Shown here piece after piece: positions 7,649-16,415 of a DNA stretch of 42,564 nucleotides (position 1 is the first letter of the stretch; every line of letters starts with the position of its first letter). Source of the DNA: a bacterium (GTDB lineage Bacteria > Planctomycetota > Planctomycetia > Pirellulales > Pirellulaceae). The notes beneath the pieces are model-generated. The model worked only from the letters and a program-made list of their open reading frames with translations, did no database searches and was not told where the DNA came from. The position numbers were made by a program, and so were the translations under genes. The DNA lies in assembly GCA_024743355.1 (NCBI GenBank), contig JANSWS010000018.1:1-42564 (forward strand), written 5' to 3'.

Positions 7649-10419
7649 TGGGCGCTTACCTGGAGTTGGGCTGCACGTTTCCCGTAGCTCAGACCCGCAT
7701 TGTCTACCAATGGTTGCGCTTCGAACAGCTCGATCAGTGGTGGCACTGGTTGTTCTTAGCCCTGCTGGTGGTGGCTGCCCTGGGTTATGTACTGTTCTGG
7801 TATCGCAAAGATTCGCGCGAGCATTTTCGTCCGATTGGTTGGTCGCTGACAATCTGGAGATTGGCGGCCCTGTTCGGTTTGTTGCTGATTTTTTTCCAGC
7901 TGGAACGACGTACGGAGCAAAGAATTGTTCGCGACTCGCGCGTAGCCGTGTTGGTGGATACTTCGATGAGTATGACGCTGGCGGGCACGCCCTCCGCCAT
8001 AGGGCTGCCCAACAGCTTGAGCCGATCCGAAGAAGTCAATCGATTGATAAGTCAAAGCGACTTTCTTGAGAGGCTATCGCAGCAACATCAGGTTAGCGTC
8101 TATCGTTTTGACCAGCTATCTCGCCCGACATCGGTGGCGGCGCTCTCGAAAGTCAGCGATGCAAGTGAAACGGCGGAGGCTGTCGTGAACACGGATGCTC
8201 TGGAATGGGCGCGACTATGGTGCTGGGTGGGCGCTCTTGCGGCTGCGACCGCGATGTTGCTTTTATTGGTCGCTTGGGCGGCCCAGATTTTGGGATTCAA
8301 GGACTGGTACCCTGGAAGCTGGCTGCTTTTCGCCGGTACGCTGCTGGGTGTAGCAGCCTTCGTTCTGGCTGCCCTGGCCTACGTTCCCAATCCGCAGTAT
8401 TCGTGGGCCGTGCTGTTTGGCGCCGATATGCGTCCCAGTCAAGCCACGGAAGCCCAGGAGTCTACTGCGGAAGAGGCTGTCGCTACCTTGCCCGAGGATT
8501 GGGCAGAAGCTCTAGCAGCCAACGGCACGGAAACGCATCTTGGCGATGCTATCAAGTTCGTTTTGGATCGCGAAGCAAGCAATCCGCTGGCTGGTATCGT
8601 CATATTTTCGGATGGCAGAAGTAATGCGGGTGTGGACCCTCGCGAGCTGTTAAGCCTGACTCAAATGGCCAATGTTCCGTTATATGTGGTAGGAGTCGGT
8701 TCCGCACAAAGTCCCAACAACTTGGAATTGGTTGAGATCGATCTGCCGAAAAGATTGTATCCGGGCGATCGGTTTTCAATGTCCGTATTGATCGCTGGCA
8801 GTGGCTTCGCTGGTCAGCAAGTCACCCTGCAGATTTTGGCGGGTGAAAAGGACGCGCCGCTGAGCGAGTTGGGAATTGAAACTGAAGAGCAAGTCTTGAT
8901 TGAAGAAGATGGCGTGGTGACTGGAATCGATTTTCAGTTAGAACCCAAGCCACTCGGTGATTGGCAATATGCCGCCAAGCTGATTGTCCCGGAGGGCGAC
9001 GCGAATGCGGAAGATAATGTGCAGACCGCTGACGTACAGGTGATCGAACGCAAGAATCGTGTTTTGATATTTGCGGGTGGACCGACACGTGAATACCAAT
9101 TTGTTCGAAATCTACTTTACCGGGACCGCGACGTAGAATCGCATGTACTGCTTCAAACCGCTACGGTAGCCAGCTCGCAGGAGGCTCAAGAGATCTTGAG
9201 TGAGTTTCCCGCCGGGCTGCGGGAACTGTCCAATTACGATGCGATTGTGGCGTTTGACGCAGATTGGACGCAGGTACCCGACAGCAGTTTGCAGGCCTTG
9301 GAGCGATGGATCGCCGAACAGGCCGGTGGATTAATCATGATTGCGGGATCGGTCGAGATGCCGAAATGGACCTCACCGTCTGCGGCTGGGGTTCGAGCCG
9401 ACGTTTTGCGCTCCCTGTCTCCGGTGGTTTTGGAACGCCGCGGTAGTGCACTTCTGGCCTCGGGGCGAATCGAATCCGCCAACGCCTGGCCCCTGGAACT
9501 GACCGCGGATGGCCGACAAAGTGAGTTCTTGTGGTTAACCGATGAGCCCAAATCGAGTTTGGAGCTGTGGGGGGATTTTCAGGGCGTCTACAGTTTTTAC
9601 TCCGCTTATGAATTGAAGCCGGGAGCCAAGTCGCTGCTAACTTTCAGTGACCCAACTGCCGCCGTGGACGGGCAACAGCCCGTGTATATGGCCAGCCAAT
9701 ATTATGGGGCTGGACGCACGTTGTTTATTGGAGGCAGTGAATTATGGAGGATTCGAAGTCTGGGAGACGCCTATTTTGATCGACTCTATACTAAGCTCGT
9801 ACGCTGGGTTTCACAGGGGCGTCTTTTGCTGGATTCGGATCGGGGCGTTTTGCTTGCGGACCGCGAACAGGCTCTATTAGGGGACCAAGTGGTTCTACGA
9901 GCCGTACTCAAGGACGAACGTTTCGAACCATTGGTGCAAAGTGAGGTCATTGCCCGTTTGATTGATCCCCAAGGTCTGAATACGCCGCTATCCCTGAGAC
10001 CGCTCGCAGATGGTTCGCAACCTGGTGTGTACACCGGCCAGTTTCCTGTCTTGAAGCCCGGTGAATACACCGCCCAACTGCAATTGGGCGGACTAGGTTC
10101 GGAAGAATTGCTGACCGCCAGCGTGAAAGCTCGAGTTCCTGCGCTTGAGATGCAGCGAGCCGAACGCAACGATTCTCTGCTCAATCAATTGGCGGTCGAG
10201 TCGGGAGGAGCGTATTGGCGCGGTGTGGAGAACGCAACGACGAAAGACGCTGAAAACGCAAGCATCCTGGAAAGTATTCAGCCACAAGACCAAGTAGCCT
10301 ACTTGCCCGGCGCTGCCGATCAGGCATTTCAGTTGCGTTGGCGAGGCTGGCTCATGGCTCTGATTGCTGGTTGTTTGACTCTGGAATGGCTGACGCGAAG
10401 ATTGCATCGTTTGGCGTGA
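7639..10419 (+). CDS. Large membrane vWA protein with amidotransferase-like domain
   Basis: A 926-residue protein. Two membrane segments lie at about residues 36-55 and 71-90, then VAVLVDTSMSM with a DxSxS motif near 106-110. A second pair of spans (about 192-218 and 228-250) interrupts the vWA domain, which resumes with GIVIFSDGRSNAG near 318-330 and a PLYVVGVGS strand. A long extracytoplasmic-looking part follows, including a stretch (NRVLIFAGGPTREYQFVRNL onward) that resembles the class I glutamine amidotransferase-like fold seen in membrane vWA proteins. A last hydrophobic segment ends the protein. The ATG at 7639 overlaps the previous stop by 10 nt. The split vWA domain with an internal membrane hairpin is unusual. 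Function is not assigned. Confidence 0.82.
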   Translation: MGLVGAYLELGCTFPVAQTRIVYQWLRFEQLDQWWHWLFLALLVVAALGYVLFWYRKDSREHFRPIGWSLTIWRLAALFGLLLIFFQLERRTEQRIVRDSRVAVLVDTSMSMTLAGTPSAIGLPNSLSRSEEVNRLISQSDFLERLSQQHQVSVYRFDQLSRPTSVAALSKVSDASETAEAVVNTDALEWARLWCWVGALAAATAMLLLLVAWAAQILGFKDWYPGSWLLFAGTLLGVAAFVLAALAYVPNPQYSWAVLFGADMRPSQATEAQESTAEEAVATLPEDWAEALAANGTETHLGDAIKFVLDREASNPLAGIVIFSDGRSNAGVDPRELLSLTQMANVPLYVVGVGSAQSPNNLELVEIDLPKRLYPGDRFSMSVLIAGSGFAGQQVTLQILAGEKDAPLSELGIETEEQVLIEEDGVVTGIDFQLEPKPLGDWQYAAKLIVPEGDANAEDNVQTADVQVIERKNRVLIFAGGPTREYQFVRNLLYRDRDVESHVLLQTATVASSQEAQEILSEFPAGLRELSNYDAIVAFDADWTQVPDSSLQALERWIAEQAGGLIMIAGSVEMPKWTSPSAAGVRADVLRSLSPVVLERRGSALLASGRIESANAWPLELTADGRQSEFLWLTDEPKSSLELWGDFQGVYSFYSAYELKPGAKSLLTFSDPTAAVDGQQPVYMASQYYGAGRTLFIGGSELWRIRSLGDAYFDRLYTKLVRWVSQGRLLLDSDRGVLLADREQALLGDQVVLRAVLKDERFEPLVQSEVIARLIDPQGLNTPLSLRPLADGSQPGVYTGQFPVLKPGEYTAQLQLGGLGSEELLTASVKARVPALEMQRAERNDSLLNQLAVESGGAYWRGVENATTKDAENASILESIQPQDQVAYLPGAADQAFQLRWRGWLMALIAGCLTLEWLTRRLHRLA

Positions 10420-10433
10420 CATAGGGATTGGTT

Positions 10434-12812
10434 GTGAACTCTGCTCAACAGTATTTGCCGCCGGTAATCCGCCAGAAGCTGGTAGAAGTTCGGCGGGAAT
10501 TGCGAAAGTACATCATCGCCTATGCACTGCTGGCGATCGGCTGTTGGCTGCTGTTGTTGTTTTGGCTGGGGGGCTTGATCGATTTTTTGCCGGTGACTTT
10601 CGGTGTGCAAGAGTCACCACGCTGGGTGCGGTTCGGATGGCTGTTGATGATGGCCTTGGGATCTGGATGGATCCTTCTGTTCTGGGCCGCGCCACGCTTG
10701 TGGGCAAAGATTCATGATCGCTCTCTGGCGCTGCTGATCGAACGTCACTATCCTCAATTGAACTACCAATTGGTGACTGCGGTAGAATCCCACGAGTCAG
10801 AAGGCAGTGTTGCCAACGAGACCGGTGAAGCTGCCAGCATCGAATTGGATGTGTCGAATCCACAAGCCCGGCGTGAAATGTTACAGCGAGTGGAACGGAT
10901 CCTGGATCAATCGATGGACGAGGTTCGGCCCGCGGAGCTGTTTGACTGGCGGCCGATTCGCGCAGGTGTGGCCGCTCTAGTCCTATCCGCTCTGGTCACT
11001 CTGCTATCCGTATGGTTGATGCCAGGATGGATGCAGCGTTGGTCTCAAAGGCTTTTCGCTCTCTCCGATGAGCCTTGGCCGAGGCGGGCAGCCTTGCGCC
11101 CAGACGGCATTCAGATTCAGTTGCCTGCCTTTACCGGGCAGCTAGCCGCGGATCGAAAACTCTTGCCCTTCGCGGATGGTGTCGTGCGTGTAACGCGTGG
11201 TTCAAGTGCCGTGCTGCAAGTGTCTGCAAATGCCGATCGTAAGCAAGTACCTGAAGTGTGCACGTTGTTTTATGAAACGCAATCCGGAACGCGGGGGCGT
11301 GCCAATTTGCGGAGGATGGGTGCCGTTGACGAGGGCTGGCAGCAGTTTGTGCTGGATGGTCCTCCATTGGATGGCATTTCAGAAGATTTATCGTTGGACG
11401 TCGTTGGTCTGGATGCGCGGCTGAGCGATCTGCAGATTCGAACCATTGAACCTGCGGTGATCAAAGACATGCGCTTGGAATTAAGCTATCCGGATTATCT
11501 CATGAGCTCGTTGACCAGGGAGTCGACGGAGACTTTGGAATACCGCACCGGGATGCGAATTCCGCAGGGGACGCATTTGCGTTTATTGGGCTCCAGCAGC
11601 GCCGATTTGGAGCAAGTGCAATACGTCCGTCGAAGTCTGGAGGCGAACGAAGACGGAGCTAGCAGATTCTCGGTCGAATCTGTCGCTTGCGACGGTGCCG
11701 AATTTGCGATCGACCTGGGGCTGGTTAACGCCAGTGAAGTGATTGAAATTCGATTGCTGGATCGCTACGGCTTGACTTCCGATCAGATTCCAAGATACCT
11801 GCTCAACGTCCAGCAAGATACGGTTCCCGAGGTACTCGCTCGACTGGTTGGCATCGGCAACGCCGTAACGGAAGAGGCGATGATTCCGATTCAGGGGACG
11901 GTTGAGGACGATCATGGAGTTGCCAGTTTGGCTGCCGAGCTTTCCATCGAAGGCGAACAGCCCGTGCGTCTACCGCTGCAACTGCCCCAAACGGAAGTGT
12001 TTACATCGACGATTGATCTCAAGAAGCTCAAAGAGGATGAAATCTTTAGTGTTTCCGCAGGCGAAAGCCTGGGGCTAGTGGTTACGGCCGCGGACTATTT
12101 CGACCTCAACGGCGAGTCTCACCTTGGCATGGGGCAGCCCAAGCAATTGCAAATTGTGAAGCCGGATGAATTGTTGGTACTGCTCGATCGAGAGGAACTG
12201 GAGTTGCGGCAACGTTTGGAGATTATTATTTCCGAGTTGCAGCAAATGCGTAGTTCATTGGATTCGATGATGATGGATCTGAGCCAAACGCAGGGGGCTC
12301 AGAGCTCTGTATTTACTTTCGTCACCCAGCAGGAAACTAATGAAGACGCGGCGCGGATCAAAAGGATGCTCATCTTGAGAGCACAGCAGGCTGTTTTGCA
12401 GGGCGACAAATCCGAGCAGGAGATTCTAGGGGTAGCTGTCAACGTGGATGGAATTCGCCTGCAGTTAGTCAACAACCGTATCGATAGCTATGACCGCCAG
12501 CAGCGCTTATCAGAAAAGGTCTATCAACCTTTGATGACAATGCTCGAGACTGAGTATCCGATTCTTTCGAGCAATTTGGCCGAATTGCAGTCCGCTTCCA
12601 TGAGTGGGGAGTGTGCCGAGCAAATCCGTGGCAGCTTGAGAGCTGTGGATGCCGTCCTCTTGCGATTGGCTGAAATCAAGGAGAGCATGAAGTATCTGGA
12701 ATCCTTTAACGAGATCATCGATCTTGTCCGGAGCCTGCTCGAAGATCAGGAGCGGGTTTTGTCGGAGACCGAAAAGGCGCAAAAAGAGCGAATCTTGCAG
12801 CTCTTAAAGTAG
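10434..12812 (+). CDS. Three-span membrane protein with long coiled-coil tail, function unknown
   Basis: About 792 residues. Three hydrophobic segments occur near residues 24-48, 64-88 and 178-202, a layout seen in DUF4175-like proteins, to which I compare it only loosely. The middle (about 210-560) reads as repeated beta-rich domains. The last 200 residues are charged and helical (for example ELELRQRLEIIISELQQMRS), predicted coiled coil. I prefer the GTG at 10434 because AGGG lies 7 nt upstream; the in-frame TTG at 10428 would leave only 1 nt of spacing. It follows the vWA gene by 14 nt and precedes the next by 11 nt, so it belongs to the MoxR operon. No catalytic motif was recognised. Confidence 0.75.
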   Translation: MNSAQQYLPPVIRQKLVEVRRELRKYIIAYALLAIGCWLLLLFWLGGLIDFLPVTFGVQESPRWVRFGWLLMMALGSGWILLFWAAPRLWAKIHDRSLALLIERHYPQLNYQLVTAVESHESEGSVANETGEAASIELDVSNPQARREMLQRVERILDQSMDEVRPAELFDWRPIRAGVAALVLSALVTLLSVWLMPGWMQRWSQRLFALSDEPWPRRAALRPDGIQIQLPAFTGQLAADRKLLPFADGVVRVTRGSSAVLQVSANADRKQVPEVCTLFYETQSGTRGRANLRRMGAVDEGWQQFVLDGPPLDGISEDLSLDVVGLDARLSDLQIRTIEPAVIKDMRLELSYPDYLMSSLTRESTETLEYRTGMRIPQGTHLRLLGSSSADLEQVQYVRRSLEANEDGASRFSVESVACDGAEFAIDLGLVNASEVIEIRLLDRYGLTSDQIPRYLLNVQQDTVPEVLARLVGIGNAVTEEAMIPIQGTVEDDHGVASLAAELSIEGEQPVRLPLQLPQTEVFTSTIDLKKLKEDEIFSVSAGESLGLVVTAADYFDLNGESHLGMGQPKQLQIVKPDELLVLLDREELELRQRLEIIISELQQMRSSLDSMMMDLSQTQGAQSSVFTFVTQQETNEDAARIKRMLILRAQQAVLQGDKSEQEILGVAVNVDGIRLQLVNNRIDSYDRQQRLSEKVYQPLMTMLETEYPILSSNLAELQSASMSGECAEQIRGSLRAVDAVLLRLAEIKESMKYLESFNEIIDLVRSLLEDQERVLSETEKAQKERILQLLK

Positions 12813-12823
12813 GATTACCGCGA

Positions 12824-14758
12824 ATGATGAATATCTCACAAACCAAGCGGGAATGTTCTCGGCCCAGCCATATGTGGCTGGCGGCTGCTTTGGTGTTAGT
12901 TGTTTTCGGACGGACAACAGCTGGCTTGCGGGCGCAGGAATCAACCGCCGAAACAGAGTCCGGCTCCGCAGCTTCCCGTCAATTGCCGCTTGCCAAACAA
13001 CAGGAAAGCGTGGCCGAACGATTCCAGCGGCTTGAAGATTTGTTGCTGCAACGATCGGAGATCGAGTCCGTGGACAACCCCACGCGAGCTGCATTGCTGC
13101 AACAAGCGGCGACGCTGGGGAAGAGCGCTCAATTGGCTGAGCTGCTGTCCAAAGCTGCGCAAAGCTTGGAAGGCGAGCAGTATTCTGAAGCCATCGAGCA
13201 ACAGAAGCTAAGCCGTGTCAGTTTGCAAAAGTTGCTCGAGTTGCTGCAGAGCGAGAACCGTCAGGAACGTGTTCGCGAGCAGCGCGATCAGATTCGCCAG
13301 TGGATCGAAGAGGTGGATCGCCTGCGGCGATTGCAGGGCTCGCTGCGCGGTCGAACCGAAGGTGGCCAACAGCTGCAGCAGGCCGCGGAAGACCAGCAGC
13401 GTTTGTCGGATAAGGCGTCGGAAATCCTGGAAGATATCGGAGGCGAAAACGATTCGAGTTCGGAAGCCTCCTCGTCCTCCGCGGCTGACGGCAACAATCA
13501 GGAAAAGGAAGCTTCCCAAACCGACGAAGCTGCCGGAAAGTCCGAGGCGGAGCCAGGAACGGAATCCGAGAGCCCAGATTCAGGATCGGAGCAATCCAAG
13601 CAGGGGGACGCTGAAGCTAAGGACGCTGAGAGTGCTGCGGAAAAGCAAGAGGACCCCTCGGGTAAGTCGGCAGAGAGTGGTGAGCCGACGCAAGGCGAAA
13701 GGGAAGCTGCGGCAGATGCTCCAACGGAAGCCGAACAGTCGGGCCAAGACCAGCAGGGTCAGCAAGGACAACAAGGACAGCAGGGACAGCAGGGACAGCA
13801 GGGACAGCAGGGACAGCAAGGACAGCAAGGGCAGCAAGGGCAGCAAGGACAGCAAGGGCAGCAAGGACAGCAGGAACAGTCGGAGGAAAGCCAAGCCAGC
13901 CAGCCTCAGTCACCTATGGAACGAGCTCGTCAGCGGGTGGAGCAAGCTCGACAAAAGATGCGCGAGGCGCAGCAAGCATTGGACGAAGCAGAGCGCGAGG
14001 GTGCAGTAGAAAAACAACGCCAGGCTGAAGAAGAGCTTCGCGAAGCGATCGAGGAACTCGAGCAGATTTTGCGGCAGCTGCGTGAAGAGGAGATTGAACG
14101 ATCGCTGGCTTCGTTGGAGGAACGTCTGCGGCGGATGTTGGACATGCAAGACAAAGTGCTGCAAGAAACGCAGCGATTGATGGAGATCGCCGGTGAAGGA
14201 AATGCCAACCGTCAGCTGGAGATTCGAGCCAGCAAGCTATCGGTGGAGGAGGCCAAGATTCTGGCAGAGGGTGAGCGTGCCTATCTGCTGCTCCGGGAAG
14301 AAGGCTCCAGTGCCGCATTTCCCGAAGCCATGGAGCAGCTGAACACCGACATTGGCAAGGTTGAAGGTAGGTTACGCGAGGGCAAGGTTGACGAGTTGAC
14401 GTTAACGACGGAGTCCGAGATCGTCAGTTCGTTAGAGGAGATGATCAACGCATTGGTGCAAGTTCAGAAGGAAAATCAGGAGCGAAAGAAGCAGCAACAG
14501 CAGCAAGGTCCGGCTCAGCAAATGCAGAGTGGAGATCAGCCACTGGTGGATCAGTTGGCGGAGCTACGTCTGATTTTGACCCTGCAGACTCGGATTAACA
14601 AAAGGACGGACACTCTTTCTAAAATGTTGGAGGATCCCAGTGACGTTGTGGGGCAGGCTTCAGACCAAGACATCGTGCAAGAGTTGCAGGAACTTTCTGG
14701 GCGTCAGTTCCGAATCTATGAAGTGACGCGCAATGTGCGCGACGCTGCCAAGCAGTAA
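12824..14758 (+). CDS. Exported coiled-coil protein with Gly-Gln-Gln repeat tract
   Basis: A 644-residue protein, last of the MoxR operon. A signal peptide or anchor (about residues 17-37, WLAAALVLVVFG) is followed by helical, Glu/Gln/Leu-rich coiled coil (about 60-210), an acidic Ser/Glu/Asp-rich low-complexity linker (about 210-310), 13 perfect GQQ triplets (312-350), and a second long coiled coil with Arg/Glu-rich heptads (about 365-560). The GQQ tract has Gly-X-Y periodicity like collagen but no proline. AGGA lies 9 nt before the ATG at 12824; a second ATG follows at once. No family was recognised. The predicted shape is a long rod outside the membrane, possibly a scaffold for the preceding proteins. 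Confidence 0.75.
   Translation: MMNISQTKRECSRPSHMWLAAALVLVVFGRTTAGLRAQESTAETESGSAASRQLPLAKQQESVAERFQRLEDLLLQRSEIESVDNPTRAALLQQAATLGKSAQLAELLSKAAQSLEGEQYSEAIEQQKLSRVSLQKLLELLQSENRQERVREQRDQIRQWIEEVDRLRRLQGSLRGRTEGGQQLQQAAEDQQRLSDKASEILEDIGGENDSSSEASSSSAADGNNQEKEASQTDEAAGKSEAEPGTESESPDSGSEQSKQGDAEAKDAESAAEKQEDPSGKSAESGEPTQGEREAAADAPTEAEQSGQDQQGQQGQQGQQGQQGQQGQQGQQGQQGQQGQQGQQGQQGQQEQSEESQASQPQSPMERARQRVEQARQKMREAQQALDEAEREGAVEKQRQAEEELREAIEELEQILRQLREEEIERSLASLEERLRRMLDMQDKVLQETQRLMEIAGEGNANRQLEIRASKLSVEEAKILAEGERAYLLLREEGSSAAFPEAMEQLNTDIGKVEGRLREGKVDELTLTTESEIVSSLEEMINALVQVQKENQERKKQQQQQGPAQQMQSGDQPLVDQLAELRLILTLQTRINKRTDTLSKMLEDPSDVVGQASDQDIVQELQELSGRQFRIYEVTRNVRDAAKQ
13757..13873 (+). repeat. 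13 x 9-bp in-frame tandem repeat encoding (GQQ)13
   Basis: Thirteen consecutive 9-bp units of the form GGN-CAR-CAR fill this stretch. They differ only at third codon positions (GGA/GGG/GGT, CAG/CAA), so the peptide is perfectly conserved while the DNA has drifted. Being a multiple of three, copy-number change would keep the reading frame. Confidence 0.95.
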
Positions 14759-14796
14759 CGGAATCGTTGGTAGGTAGCTTCGCTTTGCATTCGTTG

Positions 14797-14844
14797 CGGA
14801 TCGGCCAGCGCATTGGGCAGTTAGGCGGTCGTAGAACCGATCCG
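14797..14844 (+). repeat. Inverted repeat after the MoxR operon
   Basis: CGGATCGG (14797-14804) and CCGATCCG (14837-14844) are perfect 8-bp arms with a 32-nt spacer, 38 nt after the operon's last stop and before the homoserine dehydrogenase gene. No T-tract follows, so this is not a typical intrinsic terminator. No other structure or promoter was recognised in 14759-15041. Confidence 0.35.
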
Positions 14845-15041
14845 AAAACTGAACAGAACCGCGTTAGCCATGCTTTCGGCGAGAGCACCCTAGGCGGATG
14901 CTGCCCGAGCCCCAATAGCCGCGAACCTTGGTTTTCGATTACGATATGGCCTCTCTGGTGTGGATTTAGCAGCAGCTCAATGGGCTTAGGGACTCCGTTT
15001 ATCCTGCGACGCAGGTGGAGTTCCGCCAATCGAAAAAGGCG

Positions 15042-16361
15042 ATGGACAAAACTAAGGTTGCGATAGTAGGCTTGGGGACAGTCGGTTCCGGCGTGGCCAG
15101 GCTTCTTCTGGATCATGGAGATCGAACAGCCAGACATGCTGGGCGAACGCTTTGGCTGGAAAAGGCTGTCGTTCGTGATCTATCACGAGCGCGCGGTTGT
15201 GACTTGCCCCAGGGTGTTCTCACCGATGATTTGACTACGGTGCTGGACGACCCTGAGATCAAGGTCGTTGCACAGCTGATTGGGGGACTCGAACCGGCCC
15301 GCTCGATCATGCTGCAATTACTGGAAGCTGGCAAAGATGTGGTGACAGCCAACAAGGCTTTGTTGGCGGATCACGGTCCCGAGTTGTTTGATCGGGCACG
15401 TGCCCTGGGACGCTGCATCGCCTTTGAGGCTGCGGTGGCGGGAGGCGTACCGATCATCACCAATGTGAGTCAGTGCTTCTCCGCCAATCAGATCCAATCG
15501 GTGCAGGGAATCTTGAACGGCACCAGCAACTTTATTGCTTCGCAGATGGATCAGCACGGTTGGAGCTATGATCAAGCTTTGAAGGCAGCACAAGAGCTTG
15601 GTTTCGCTGAGGCGGATCCCTCCATGGACGTGGACGGAACCGATGCAGCGCAGAAACTGGCGATTCTCGCGCACCTGGCGTTCGGAGCCCGCGTTCATTG
15701 GAGCGAAATTCCACGGGTGGGCATCGATACCCTGGATGCCAAGGATTTACAGTTTGCCAGCAAGCTTGGGTTTCGTATCAAGTTAATCGCTCACGCCAGG
15801 TTGGTAGCTGAAGGACTGGAATTGTGTGTGGCCCCGACTTTGGTGCGTAAGGGTCAGCCCTTGGCTGAGGTTCAAGCGAATTACAATGCGATCACGGTCG
15901 TGGGGGACGCGGTGGGAGACGTGTTTTTCCACGGGCAAGGCGCTGGCCAAATGCCGACAGCTTCGGCGGTCGTGGCCGACATGATCGATGTGGCAGTTGG
16001 GCGTGAGCAGATTACGTTTCAAACGCTCGAACTTTGGAGTCAACGGGAATCGCGTGTCCGCATAAGGGCTGTGGATGATTTGCCAGGTCGCTATTACATG
16101 AGATTCCGGGTGGTTGATGAGCCGGGGGTCATGGCCAAGATTACCAACATTTTGGGACAGGAGCAGTTGTCGATAGCGTCGATTATCCAGCATGAGACCG
16201 CACCGGAAGATGTGTCTCAGACCGTGCAGCTGGTCATCATGACGCACGAAGCATCCGAGGGCGCGGCCCGCAAGGCGGTTGAGCGGATCATGCAATTACC
16301 CATTGTTCACGGCCCAAGTGTTCGGCTGCGTGTCATGCAAGATCGATTGGCCTCGCGATAA
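15042..16361 (+). CDS. hom: Homoserine dehydrogenase
   Basis: A 439-residue enzyme reducing aspartate semialdehyde to homoserine, the branch point to threonine and methionine. The N-terminal Rossmann motif VAIVGLGTVGSG, the catalytic-domain signature GILNGTSNFI and the DAAQKLAILA helix are all present. A C-terminal ACT domain (about residues 350-430, with VDEPGVMAKITNILG) is expected to bind threonine for feedback control. I chose the ATG at 15042, directly before the Rossmann strand and just after AAGG; a GTG 27 nt upstream is possible. The next genes encode a proposed homoserine kinase and aspartate kinase in the same direction, so the context is threonine biosynthesis. Confidence 0.95.
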   Translation: MDKTKVAIVGLGTVGSGVARLLLDHGDRTARHAGRTLWLEKAVVRDLSRARGCDLPQGVLTDDLTTVLDDPEIKVVAQLIGGLEPARSIMLQLLEAGKDVVTANKALLADHGPELFDRARALGRCIAFEAAVAGGVPIITNVSQCFSANQIQSVQGILNGTSNFIASQMDQHGWSYDQALKAAQELGFAEADPSMDVDGTDAAQKLAILAHLAFGARVHWSEIPRVGIDTLDAKDLQFASKLGFRIKLIAHARLVAEGLELCVAPTLVRKGQPLAEVQANYNAITVVGDAVGDVFFHGQGAGQMPTASAVVADMIDVAVGREQITFQTLELWSQRESRVRIRAVDDLPGRYYMRFRVVDEPGVMAKITNILGQEQLSIASIIQHETAPEDVSQTVQLVIMTHEASEGAARKAVERIMQLPIVHGPSVRLRVMQDRLASR

Positions 16362-16415
16362 GACCTAACCAACGGGCATGCTGCTGCCCAAGATAGAAAT
16401 GGGAAGTATCTCTCC

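Noticed and set aside
6926-7852. A 308-codon minus-strand frame across the BatA-like/vWA gene junction
   Set aside because: It runs against two overlapping, well-supported genes and has no domain.
13757-13873. A CRISPR or noncoding satellite
   Set aside because: The 9-bp units are in frame inside a long coding region and vary only at third codon positions.
14619-15137. A 172-codon minus-strand frame spanning the gap before hom
   Set aside because: It overlaps the ends of two clear plus-strand genes, and its sequence has no family features.
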